This document shows, one piece after another, positions 1 through 6,494 of a stretch of DNA of 61,843 nucleotides (the stretch's first letter is position 1; each line of letters starts with the position of its first letter). The notes beneath the pieces are model-generated. The model did no database searches. It saw nothing but the letters and a program-made list of their open reading frames with translations, and was not told the origin of the DNA. The stretch is from an uncultured Collinsella sp. (lineage in GTDB: Bacteria > Actinomycetota > Coriobacteriia > Coriobacteriales > Coriobacteriaceae): the NCBI GenBank assembly GCA_900541715.1, contig UQLI01000008.1:1-61843 (forward strand), read 5' to 3'. A program made the translations under genes and the position numbers.

Positions 1-2
1 GC

Positions 3-116
3 GCCCTCGAGGCCCTGGCCGCGTGCGCTCGATACCTCTGCGGTCCGGCTTTCACATCCGACCTCGCCGCCCGTGCCCGCGCCGCGGGGGAGCTAGGGCC
101 CCCGCGGCGGCGGTGA
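3..116 (+). CDS. Possible C-terminal end of an unrecognised protein (partial)
   Basis: An open frame enters from the left edge and ends at TGA 114-116, giving about 37 residues (ALEALAACARYLCG near its start, ending PPRRR). Third codon positions are almost all G or C, as in the real genes here, which is the main reason to list it. I recognise no family or motif in so short a piece. It could equally be a chance frame in GC-rich DNA. Confidence 0.3.
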   Translation, partial: ALEALAACARYLCGPAFTSDLAARARAAGELGPPRRR

Positions 117-696
117 ACGCGGCCGCTGCGTGGGAATTTGGGATGGGGGCGGGTTCCGAAACGCCTGCGGAGGGGAGAACCCCGTTGGGCGGGGACTATT
201 CGTGATGCTTGATATCGCATTGCAGTATGGAAGCACGGATCATCTTCGCGATGGTCCGACCGGTTGATGGGCTAGGACGCGCATTCAGCAGGGAAGGGGA
301 TGGCTTTTAATGCCGCTTTTGGCTTATGCGTGCCGCGCTCCGCGTATGGCCATCCTGCGGTGCTAAAGCATTCTTGAAGTCTGTTAAGTGAATTCGTTTT
401 AATCGCGCACGTGGCTGTTTGCCCATGTCGCATAACAGGATTCACTGTTGATTGCCCGTGTGATGACAGCGTGAGTTTCGGAGGGGGGTGGCGTGAGCGG
501 AGTCGCCGCGTTGTATAAGTCTGGCCGGCCCGACTGATGTGTCGATCTGTCGGGCCGGCCGAGAATGGTGAAGAGATCTCGCTGTTGAATGAACGAATGT
601 TACAAGCAGCTCTTCAAGGCGCTTTGGGCGTTGGCTGGGGCTGCGCAGTCAATCGCATGCAGTGATAGGCGAGGTGATTGCTCGATGAGCCGGCGA
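117..696. other. Intergenic stretch with no gene seen
   Basis: I find no convincing coding frame on either strand, no tRNA-like fold and no recognisable mobile element. The only clear structure is the perfect hairpin at 523-560. Short frames on the plus strand that run into 697-903 are shadows of the minus-strand peptide gene. Confidence 0.6.
523..560. terminator. Perfect 12-bp hairpin downstream of the RiPP operon
   Basis: GGCCGGCCCGAC at 523-534 is exactly complementary to GTCGGGCCGGCC at 549-560, with a 14-nt loop. It lies about 140 nt beyond the stop of the leftward precursor gene, so it may end that transcript or protect its 3' end. There is no T-tract on either side, so a classical intrinsic terminator is not shown. 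Confidence 0.35.
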
Positions 697-879
697 CTAG
701 TTCTGTGCTGCACTCGTCCCGGTGCCGTCGTTGTCTGCCGAGTACCAGAATGCGTAGGCCGCAACGACGGCATCATAGACGGCTGCGACTACGTTATCCA
801 CGACGGCTGCAAAGTTGACCACAACGGGAACGGGGCCGGTTTTGGAATCCATCTTCTCTACTTCTGGGGTCTCGTACAT
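697..879 (-). CDS. Putative RiPP precursor peptide (60 aa, Val/Ala-rich)
   Basis: This small gene is third in a leftward operon after a PqqD-like/GNAT gene and a radical SAM gene. AAGGAG lies about 8 nt before the ATG and overlaps the radical SAM stop codon, so translation is probably coupled. The product has a charged N-terminal part (MYETPEVEKMDSKTG), then a Val/Ala-rich stretch, an aromatic knot (AYAFWYSA, residues 41-48) and a polar tail ending TSAAQN. There is no cysteine, signal peptide or basic cluster. Three imperfect units beginning VV start at residues 20, 30 and 38, each carrying aromatic residues. Small size, position next to a radical SAM enzyme and a recognition domain, and a nearby exporter suggest the substrate of the maturase. 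I recognise no known precursor family, and the core boundaries are unknown. Confidence 0.7.
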   Translation of the reverse strand: MYETPEVEKMDSKTGPVPVVVNFAAVVDNVVAAVYDAVVAAYAFWYSADNDGTGTSAAQN

Positions 880-891
880 GGGAACATCTCC

Positions 892-1938
892 TTAGAATTG
901 TGACAGGACGCTCAGGTCGCCTAGATCATCGTCGATCAGGTCGATATAGAGGTCGCCGTCCATATTGATGTCTGCAATCAACGATGAGATCTCTTCCATC
1001 TCGTCAATCGAGTGCATACGATTGGCCAACGCGGTAACAACGGGCTTATCCCAAACGGTTGCCATTCCGGCATCGTAGTATTCCTGAAGGCTGTGTTTGC
1101 GAACGTTTCCGATGATGAGAGGTATATAGGGGGATGCGACGATATCGCCATTGGCGTGGATGGCCACTTGGTCAAATTGCATTTGCAGTTGAGGGAATCT
1201 GACCAAGTGGTCGATGGGGTCGCCCCACTCAAGCATGAAATAGCCTCGATAGTCCGGATCGTATCGAAGGTCATTGATCGTGTTGACTAGCCGACGGTAT
1301 TGATTATTCGAAGGGCGAATCGTGCGGTTTCTTCGGGCTCTACCGAGGAGCATGAGCGGCTGAACTCTAAGGTCAATTCGGTCAGTTCTACCCGACGATT
1401 TCAGCTTGTCTCGAAGCATCGTGCAAACTGGTTTGAAATCGTCGACATTGAACGATGTCGGACAAAAGGCAATTGAAAGGTGCAGTGAGGTTTCGTTCAG
1501 CGTGATATCGATGGCGTCGAGCACCCGGTCGTATAATCCCGAGAGTCCTCGCATATGTTCGTGAGAATCGCGTAGGCCATCGAGGCTAAACTGTATGCCG
1601 TTTAAACCGGCGCGTTCGAGCTCATGCAAAGTATTTGAGTTTGCGAGCAGACCGTTTGACACGAGGTTGCATTTGACGCCAGATGCGCTGAGCCGCCGCA
1701 AGGACTCGATGACAAGATCCTTTCGCAGGAGGGTCTCGCCTCCGCAGAAGCAGAAGCTAAAGGGGTGCATTTGACAAATCGAGTCGACGAGTTCGAGGAC
1801 TTCGTTGTCGGATAATTCGTTCGCGACGACATCGTTTTCTCCACTGTTGTTGAAGCAGTGTAGACAACGAAGGTTGCATTTGTTTGTAATGTCGAGCGCA
1901 ACGCTGTGGGGCGCTCCGATTATTGCCGGCATGCTCAT
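892..1938 (-). CDS. Radical SAM peptide maturase, SPASM-like region without cysteines
   Basis: The 348-residue protein has the radical SAM cluster motif CNLRCLHC (Cys21, Cys25, Cys28) and the GGE motif (CFCGGETLL, about residues 62-70), so it should bind a [4Fe-4S] cluster and S-adenosylmethionine. The C-terminal third keeps the layout of a SPASM/twitch domain (NGDIVAS, then IGNVRKHSLQEYYD), but there is no cysteine after about residue 172, so auxiliary Fe-S clusters of the usual kind cannot be ligated. The start ATG overlaps the upstream stop (TAATG). A second ATG at 1932 is possible. Its place between a PqqD-like gene and a tiny Val-rich gene points to peptide modification. Epimerisation or side-chain cross-linking are both possible, and the sequence does not decide between them. 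Confidence 0.85.
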   Translation of the reverse strand: MSMPAIIGAPHSVALDITNKCNLRCLHCFNNSGENDVVANELSDNEVLELVDSICQMHPFSFCFCGGETLLRKDLVIESLRRLSASGVKCNLVSNGLLANSNTLHELERAGLNGIQFSLDGLRDSHEHMRGLSGLYDRVLDAIDITLNETSLHLSIAFCPTSFNVDDFKPVCTMLRDKLKSSGRTDRIDLRVQPLMLLGRARRNRTIRPSNNQYRRLVNTINDLRYDPDYRGYFMLEWGDPIDHLVRFPQLQMQFDQVAIHANGDIVASPYIPLIIGNVRKHSLQEYYDAGMATVWDKPVVTALANRMHSIDEMEEISSLIADINMDGDLYIDLIDDDLGDLSVLSQF

Positions 1939-2831
1939 TATTGCTTCTTATCGAGCGGGCGAACAAACAGCTTGACGTCGCCCGAGTCGAGCTCATTGGG
2001 CAGGGTGCCGACTAAGGAAAAGCCAAGGCGCTGGTCGGAATGGTCAAGTTGTTCGGCGATTGGGGTGGAATCAGGCGCGTCAATTCTGAGCGCGCGGTAG
2101 GCTTTGGGAGCGGAAGATCCGTAGTATTCCGCAAGGCGGTCGAGCACACCGGCAAGCAGCGTGGAGCTGCATGAGATAAATTTGATGATGACGCTGCGGC
2201 CGGCGGGATTAGTGGCCGGCTCGCATATTATCAATCCATTAATTTCTCCGGACTGGCTCGTGAGTAGAAAATAATCATGGGTAAAGGAAAAGAGCCTTTG
2301 GCGAAGAACCAGAAAGTTCTCCAATTCGGGCTCAACGTCGAACTCAGAGAAATAGATCCTATTGCCATTTTTGGACTGTTTTGCAGAGAGGGATTTTGCA
2401 GCCGCCTCTTCGATTTCAGCAAACCTGCTCGCGTCCGCGAGAATAAGCAGCTCGTCGGGATTCACCGATGTTAGGTAATCGGAGCCGAAAGGGTCGTTCA
2501 TATATCTCCCTTCTTTCTTCCAAACGATAAGACAGTTTACGGTCAGGCTATGCAGGGTTTGGGCCAGGTCATGCGCTAGCGTCTCGCGCGGTTGATCTGG
2601 GTATTTTTCTTGGAACAGACGGAGAATTTTGGGCAAATCGCAGGTGCCGTCGCATAAGTCAAGAATCTCTTTAGCGACCCTGTTGAGGATCGTATAGATT
2701 TGTTTCCCATCTGAGCTTAGGACGCTCAGGCGGTTATTTGGTTCACTGCGAAGGTAGCTTGGGTCGAGGGGGATAGGGATGACTCCAGGCAATGATGAGA
2801 TTTGCGCGCTCCAAACATTCACGGATTCCAT
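1938..2831 (-). CDS. PqqD-like (RRE) and GNAT-like two-domain protein
   Basis: The 297-residue start at 2831 is supported by AAAGGAG directly upstream. A longer in-frame start at 3041 would run through AT-rich promoter DNA and is rejected. Residues ~15-105 resemble a PqqD/RiPP recognition element: a short beta region, then helices around RVAKEILDLCDGTCDLPKIL. Residues ~180-297 look like a GNAT acetyltransferase fold, ending LGFSLVGTLPN...VKLFVRPL. The inferred role is to bind the precursor leader and present it to the radical SAM enzyme. The GNAT-like half might acylate the product or be only structural. It is the first gene of the leftward operon. The domain assignments are by pattern only. 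Confidence 0.65.
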   Translation of the reverse strand: MESVNVWSAQISSLPGVIPIPLDPSYLRSEPNNRLSVLSSDGKQIYTILNRVAKEILDLCDGTCDLPKILRLFQEKYPDQPRETLAHDLAQTLHSLTVNCLIVWKKEGRYMNDPFGSDYLTSVNPDELLILADASRFAEIEEAAAKSLSAKQSKNGNRIYFSEFDVEPELENFLVLRQRLFSFTHDYFLLTSQSGEINGLIICEPATNPAGRSVIIKFISCSSTLLAGVLDRLAEYYGSSAPKAYRALRIDAPDSTPIAEQLDHSDQRLGFSLVGTLPNELDSGDVKLFVRPLDKKQ

Positions 2832-2998
2832 TGATCTCCTTTGGTTGTGGCCTATCTTCCTCGAATAGCAACTCGTTCGATAAAATATCACAAATCGAAA
2901 CGATATATAAAAGAATATATTTATATCGATATACAATATTAGGTTAAAAAAAGTTTTGATGTTTGTCGATAGGGCTGGTATTGAAGGAGTGGACTGGA
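2832..2998. promoter_or_regulatory. AT-rich divergent promoter region of the RiPP island
   Basis: This is the only space between the leftward biosynthetic operon and the rightward membrane/ABC genes, and it is far more AT-rich than the rest of the window (2880-2960). An inverted repeat CGATATA (2901-2907) / TATATCG (2922-2928) could be an operator. TACAAT at 2932-2937 is a possible rightward -10. No clear -35 is visible. AAGGAG at 2984-2989 serves the rightward gene. Confidence 0.5.
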
Positions 2999-3001
2999 GT
3001 G

Positions 3002-3361
3002 ATGGCGATGTCGGACGTTGTGGTTTCAATGGTGGGGTCATGCCTGCTGCTGTTGTTCGGAATAATGATATATCGAGGCAAGCTCACGGGATTGCTTGCC
3101 GGAATGTCATTGCTATCGGGAGAGCGTTTAGAGGAGGCAAAGCGGACGGCCGAGTCTCTAGGCGCAAACCGAGTGGTGGGGGCGTCTATAGTTTTCTCCG
3201 CAATATGCCTTTTTCTCTCGTCCCTTTTTCCGGACAAAAGGGCTATTCTCGGTCTGATGGTGGCTGCTGTTATAATCGCCGCGCTTGCCTATGCAAATAG
3301 GGGGCTTATTCGTATGTATATAAAGGTGAAATGGAATCCTGGGCACCGCAACCCGAGATAA
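3002..3361 (+). CDS. Small DUF3784-like membrane protein
   Basis: About 119 residues with three hydrophobic segments (~4-22, ~57-76, ~82-100). The layout of a first membrane helix, then RGKLTGLLAGMSLLS, then an acidic loop and further helices resembles DUF3784 proteins, which often sit beside ABC and peptide systems. The start is ambiguous: AAGGAG at 2984-2989 lies 9 nt before GTG 2999 and 12 nt before ATG 3002. It opens the rightward arm of the island, 84 nt before the ABC transporter. A role in export or self-protection is inferred from position only. Confidence 0.6.
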   Translation: MAMSDVVVSMVGSCLLLLFGIMIYRGKLTGLLAGMSLLSGERLEEAKRTAESLGANRVVGASIVFSAICLFLSSLFPDKRAILGLMVAAVIIAALAYANRGLIRMYIKVKWNPGHRNPR

Positions 3362-3445
3362 TGTCTTGAGCAAGGATTAACAACAAGGGATATATGGGAG
3401 CGATTAAGCGGCGAGCAAATTCAGTTTTGGATAAAAGGCCGCTTG

Positions 3446-5062
3446 ATGGGAGCTGGCATGTTTAAGAAGACGGTTCACGAGTTGTTTCGGTGTAAAGGGT
3501 CACGGCTTTTCGTGATTCTCATGCTGGTGAATTTTGCTCTCTCGTGCGTCATGCCCGCCTTAAACGGTGGGTTTGTAGACTTTCTCGTGACGAATAGGGA
3601 TCCATCTCGCGTCGTGTGGTTTGCGGCCTTTGTTGCGGGCATAGGGATATCGGCCTCCTTCATGTCGTATGCGATGGGTGTGAACGTATCGCGCGTCATC
3701 TTGGAGATGACGACGAGACTGATGGGGACCACGTGTGAGTCGTTTGAACGGGGGCCCCTGGAAAAGGGGGAGCAGGCGGATCCATCCTATACAACGCAGA
3801 GGGTGTATGCGGATTCGAATGCGGTGTCATCGTTTGTCGTGAACAACTTCCTGACGATCGGGCTTAACATCGTTCTGGTTGTGTTGATATGCATCATCCT
3901 GTTTTCGATTAATCCGGTGTTCCTGGTGTTAAGTGCATGTTCGCTTGTTGCGTACTTCATTTTATTCAGGGCGTTGAAAAAGCCGTTGTACAACAGTTCG
4001 CTTGCGAACAAGGAGGGTTTGAGTAAGCTTTTCGCGTCCGTGAGCGGCGAGCTGTCGCAGTTGTTTGACATTAAGTGCGATGGCGCATATAACCAGAGCG
4101 CTCGGACGCTCAAAGGGGTATTCGAGGGGTACTACCCGATTTACATGAAAGCAAGTAGGGTCTCGAATCTGGCCACATCAAGCGACGGCCTGATCTCGTC
4201 TGTGTTTCGGGGGGCACTGCTCGTGATCTCCGGGATGGAAATATTGAGCGGAAGAATGAGCTTAGGCGAGTTCACAATGGTGAACTCGTATTACTCGATG
4301 GCGTTCGGATGCTTCAAGTATTTTTTGAATTATTTCAAATCGTATCAGGACGCAAGGGCCTCGTTCGACCGATTGGGGGCTCTGACGGAGGACGCCGAGG
4401 ACCGCGGCACCCTCACGGTTGGGCACGTGGAGAGCATATCGTTGTCCAACATCGCGTACCGATACGCGGGAAAGCCCTACTTATACCGCGACCTCTCCGT
4501 GGAGGTGGAGGAAGGAAAAACCTATGCCATTACCGGGCCGAACGGATGCGGAAAAAGCACGTTTCTGAAGGTGCTCCTTGGACTATATTCTGCTGGGGGA
4601 CATCGGGCTTTGGGGTCGGTGCCATATGAAGAGCTCGATATGGAGACGATCCGACGGGACCTGTTTGCGGTGTGCCCGCAAAAGCTCTTTATTCCGAACG
4701 AAACGGTGGAGAATTACCTTGAGAGGACGTCGATTCGGGGATCGAGCGAAAACCTCCGAGAGCTTGTGCCGAGTTTCTATCGAACCGTCGAATCGTTAAA
4801 AGGCAAGAATTGTAGAGACCTTTCTGGTGGAGAGTATCGAAAGCTAAGGATATTCGCAGCACTTCGCAGGCAGCCGGAAGTGCTTGTGTTCGATGAACCA
4901 ACGAACGATTTAGATGAAGAAAGCCGTCGGGAGTTCACGGAGTATATTCATCGAAATCCCTTCGATCAGCTAATTCTTGTTGTAAGCCATGATCAGGATT
5001 TGATTTCAGCATGCGATAGGAAGCTGGATTTGGATTTCGATCCGAAAAATGGGCAATGCTGA
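3446..5062 (+). CDS. ABC exporter, fused permease and ATPase
   Basis: About 538 residues: an N-terminal membrane domain with some six hydrophobic helices (~15-300) and a C-terminal ATPase domain. Visible motifs are Walker A GPNGCGKST (~364-372), signature LSGGEYRKL (~458), Walker B VLVFDEPTND (~480) and the switch His in VVSHD (~513). This is the type I half-exporter architecture used for peptides and lipids. ATG 3446 is preceded by AAAGG at 7 nt; TTG 3443 and ATG 3458 are alternatives. Such half-transporters work as dimers, and the next gene is a broken second ATPase, so a homodimer is the likelier working form. The island context suggests export of the modified peptide. Confidence 0.85.
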   Translation: MGAGMFKKTVHELFRCKGSRLFVILMLVNFALSCVMPALNGGFVDFLVTNRDPSRVVWFAAFVAGIGISASFMSYAMGVNVSRVILEMTTRLMGTTCESFERGPLEKGEQADPSYTTQRVYADSNAVSSFVVNNFLTIGLNIVLVVLICIILFSINPVFLVLSACSLVAYFILFRALKKPLYNSSLANKEGLSKLFASVSGELSQLFDIKCDGAYNQSARTLKGVFEGYYPIYMKASRVSNLATSSDGLISSVFRGALLVISGMEILSGRMSLGEFTMVNSYYSMAFGCFKYFLNYFKSYQDARASFDRLGALTEDAEDRGTLTVGHVESISLSNIAYRYAGKPYLYRDLSVEVEEGKTYAITGPNGCGKSTFLKVLLGLYSAGGHRALGSVPYEELDMETIRRDLFAVCPQKLFIPNETVENYLERTSIRGSSENLRELVPSFYRTVESLKGKNCRDLSGGEYRKLRIFAALRRQPEVLVFDEPTNDLDEESRREFTEYIHRNPFDQLILVVSHDQDLISACDRKLDLDFDPKNGQC

Positions 5063-5148
5063 TGGGAAACGCTTAGAGTTCGGGCTTGCGCGTCATGGAG
5101 TAATCTTTCCTCTTATCGAAAATCGTTACAATATAAGAAAAACAGTAA

Positions 5149-5748
5149 GCAAGAAGAAATGGCTCGGGGAAGAGCTCGCTGCTGTCAGTGATATTGGGTC
5201 TATATCCAGATAACACGGAAGGGGCCGTCCTCTACAACGGGGTATCACAGCGTCGCATCGACCGATACGCATTGCGGCGGTGCCGAGTTGGCATTACGGA
5301 GCAAGAGCCCCCTATTGTTGGGGGGACGATCCTCGATAATCTTACGCTGCTTTCTGATGATTTCGAGGCCGACAAACTGAATCGGATGCTTGCCATATTG
5401 GGGTTAGACAAAATGATTGCCGCTGCGGAGAACGGGGCGGCAGCGATGCTTGGCAGCAAGAAAGGAGGGGTGTCCGGCGGGGAGAAGCAGAACATCGCAA
5501 TTGTGCGGCAGATGTTGAAATCGCCGGACGTCATGTTGTTTCTTGAGTCAACTTCAGCGCTTGATGCGAAGAGCCGGAGCGCGCTAATTAAATTGCTTCA
5601 TGAGGTTAAGAGAGACCATATTGTAATTGTTGTCACTCATGACGAAGAGATGCTTGCGGCTTGCGACGAGGTCATTCCGATGCCCGGATGCTTATCGGGA
5701 CGTGGCGTTGAAGGCCCAGAAGATCGAAATGGCGTGGGTGTTGGGTAA
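5149..5748 (+). pseudogene. Decayed ABC transporter ATPase fragment
   Basis: Reading back from the open frame, a TAA at 5146-5148 stands just before a Walker A motif (NGSGKSSLLSVI). The membrane domain and the first part of the ATPase that should precede it are therefore missing. The usable start at GTG 5188 would delete Walker A and has no ribosome site. Downstream, the signature VSGGEKQ and switch His (VTHDEE) are intact, but Walker B reads VMLFLE, with Leu where the Mg-binding Asp should be. I read it as the remnant of the second half of a heterodimeric exporter. A working stand-alone domain is unlikely. Confidence 0.7.
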
Positions 5749-5826
5749 GTCCCTACGCGTACGACGTTGGGTTTCTGATCTTCATCGTCCTGCAAAGAAG
5801 GCTTTGTAACACGTTTCCCCTGGGAG

Positions 5827-5863
5827 GCCCCTTTTGTCCGTAGTGGCAAAGAGGGGCTTTTTC
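5827..5863 (+). terminator. Intrinsic terminator after the ABC genes
   Basis: GCCCCTTTTG at 5827-5836 pairs with CAAAGAGGGGC at 5847-5857 (one bulge), followed by a T-run at 5858-5862. It closes the rightward arm of the RiPP island. Confidence 0.75.
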
Positions 5864-5892
5864 GTTTCCCTCTTGCGGCGGAGGGGGACACC

Positions 5893-6081
5893 ATGCGCCT
5901 ATACAGGACGACCTGCGCGCTTTCGTCGGATGACGGGCTATGTGTCGAGATGGGGGTCTCGGGTGGAGGCCGCGTCGCGGTCGCGGTCGGCCAGCGACCA
6001 TCGGTACGGCTCAATCGTATTACCAGAACTAGTAAGGAGCCGCCCTTTCGGACGACTCAAACTGTAATGGGGCTTTTTTAG
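5893..6081 (+). CDS. Possible small protein, unrecognised (62 aa)
   Basis: ATG 5893 is preceded by a GGAGGGGG purine run, and the first ~45 codons have the high GC3 of real genes here. The product begins MRLYRTTCALSSDD and contains a Gly/Val run, with no known motif. Its last codons and stop lie inside the long inverted repeat at 6068-6145. It may be a genuine small gene or a chance frame. Confidence 0.25.
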   Translation: MRLYRTTCALSSDDGLCVEMGVSGGGRVAVAVGQRPSVRLNRITRTSKEPPFRTTQTVMGLF

Positions 6082-6145
6082 CTACCCCGGCCGTTACTCC
6101 GCCAAAGCATTCGCGCTATCTGCCGGGGTGGCTAAAATAGCCCCG
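6068..6145. repeat. Long imperfect inverted repeat (24-nt arms)
   Basis: The arms 6068-6091 and 6122-6145 are complementary over 24 positions with three mismatches and a 30-nt loop. Each arm contains a GGGGCT..TTTTAGC block and an ACCCCGGC block. It could act as a transcript end, a repetitive extragenic palindrome or a miniature mobile element. No target duplication is visible. Confidence 0.6.
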
Positions 6146-6266
6146 TCCCAAATTAGCTACTCTGACCAAAATCCCTGGGACAAATACTTCTGATAGATTT
6201 TGTCTTTCTTGGCTATTGCGTAGTTTAAGAGATTCCATTCCAATAATTACAGCTTTTTGCTAAAGC

Positions 6267-6372
6267 GTTTTAGCAGTTTATACCGCTTTTGACCTGCGAC
6301 TACGTTGTACTGGTATCTTCATAAGGTAACCACCTTTACCTACCGTTTACCGCTAGTTTTAGCACGTTTACC
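6267..6372 (+). promoter_or_regulatory. Repeat-rich upstream region of ppdK
   Basis: The ~350 nt before ppdK (6146-6494) contain no gene and are AT-rich for this genome. GTTTTAGCA followed by GTTTA occurs at 6267-6280 and again, with one extra base, at 6356-6370. TTTACC occurs at 6335, 6346 and 6367 (spacings 11 and 21 nt, same helix face), with GGTAA in the opposite sense at 6325. These look like regulator sites. I could not fix a -35/-10 pair. Confidence 0.4.
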
Positions 6373-6494
6373 AAACCGCGTATCCTCTGCTTAAGCCCGT
6401 TCAAATCCCGCCGTATAGTTCCCTCACGGCCCGCATCCGGCGGGTCGATTCGTTACCACGGTCGTGCGCGAGAGCGCATGGAAGGGGAAGTATC

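Noticed and set aside
589..903. 104-codon plus-strand frame at 589
   Set aside because: It overlaps the minus-strand precursor gene, has no ribosome site, and its composition is explained by the opposite-strand peptide.
2832..3041. 70-residue N-terminal extension of the PqqD-like/GNAT protein
   Set aside because: It is translated from the AT-rich divergent promoter region and overlaps the rightward gene; an AAAGGAG site sets the start at 2831.
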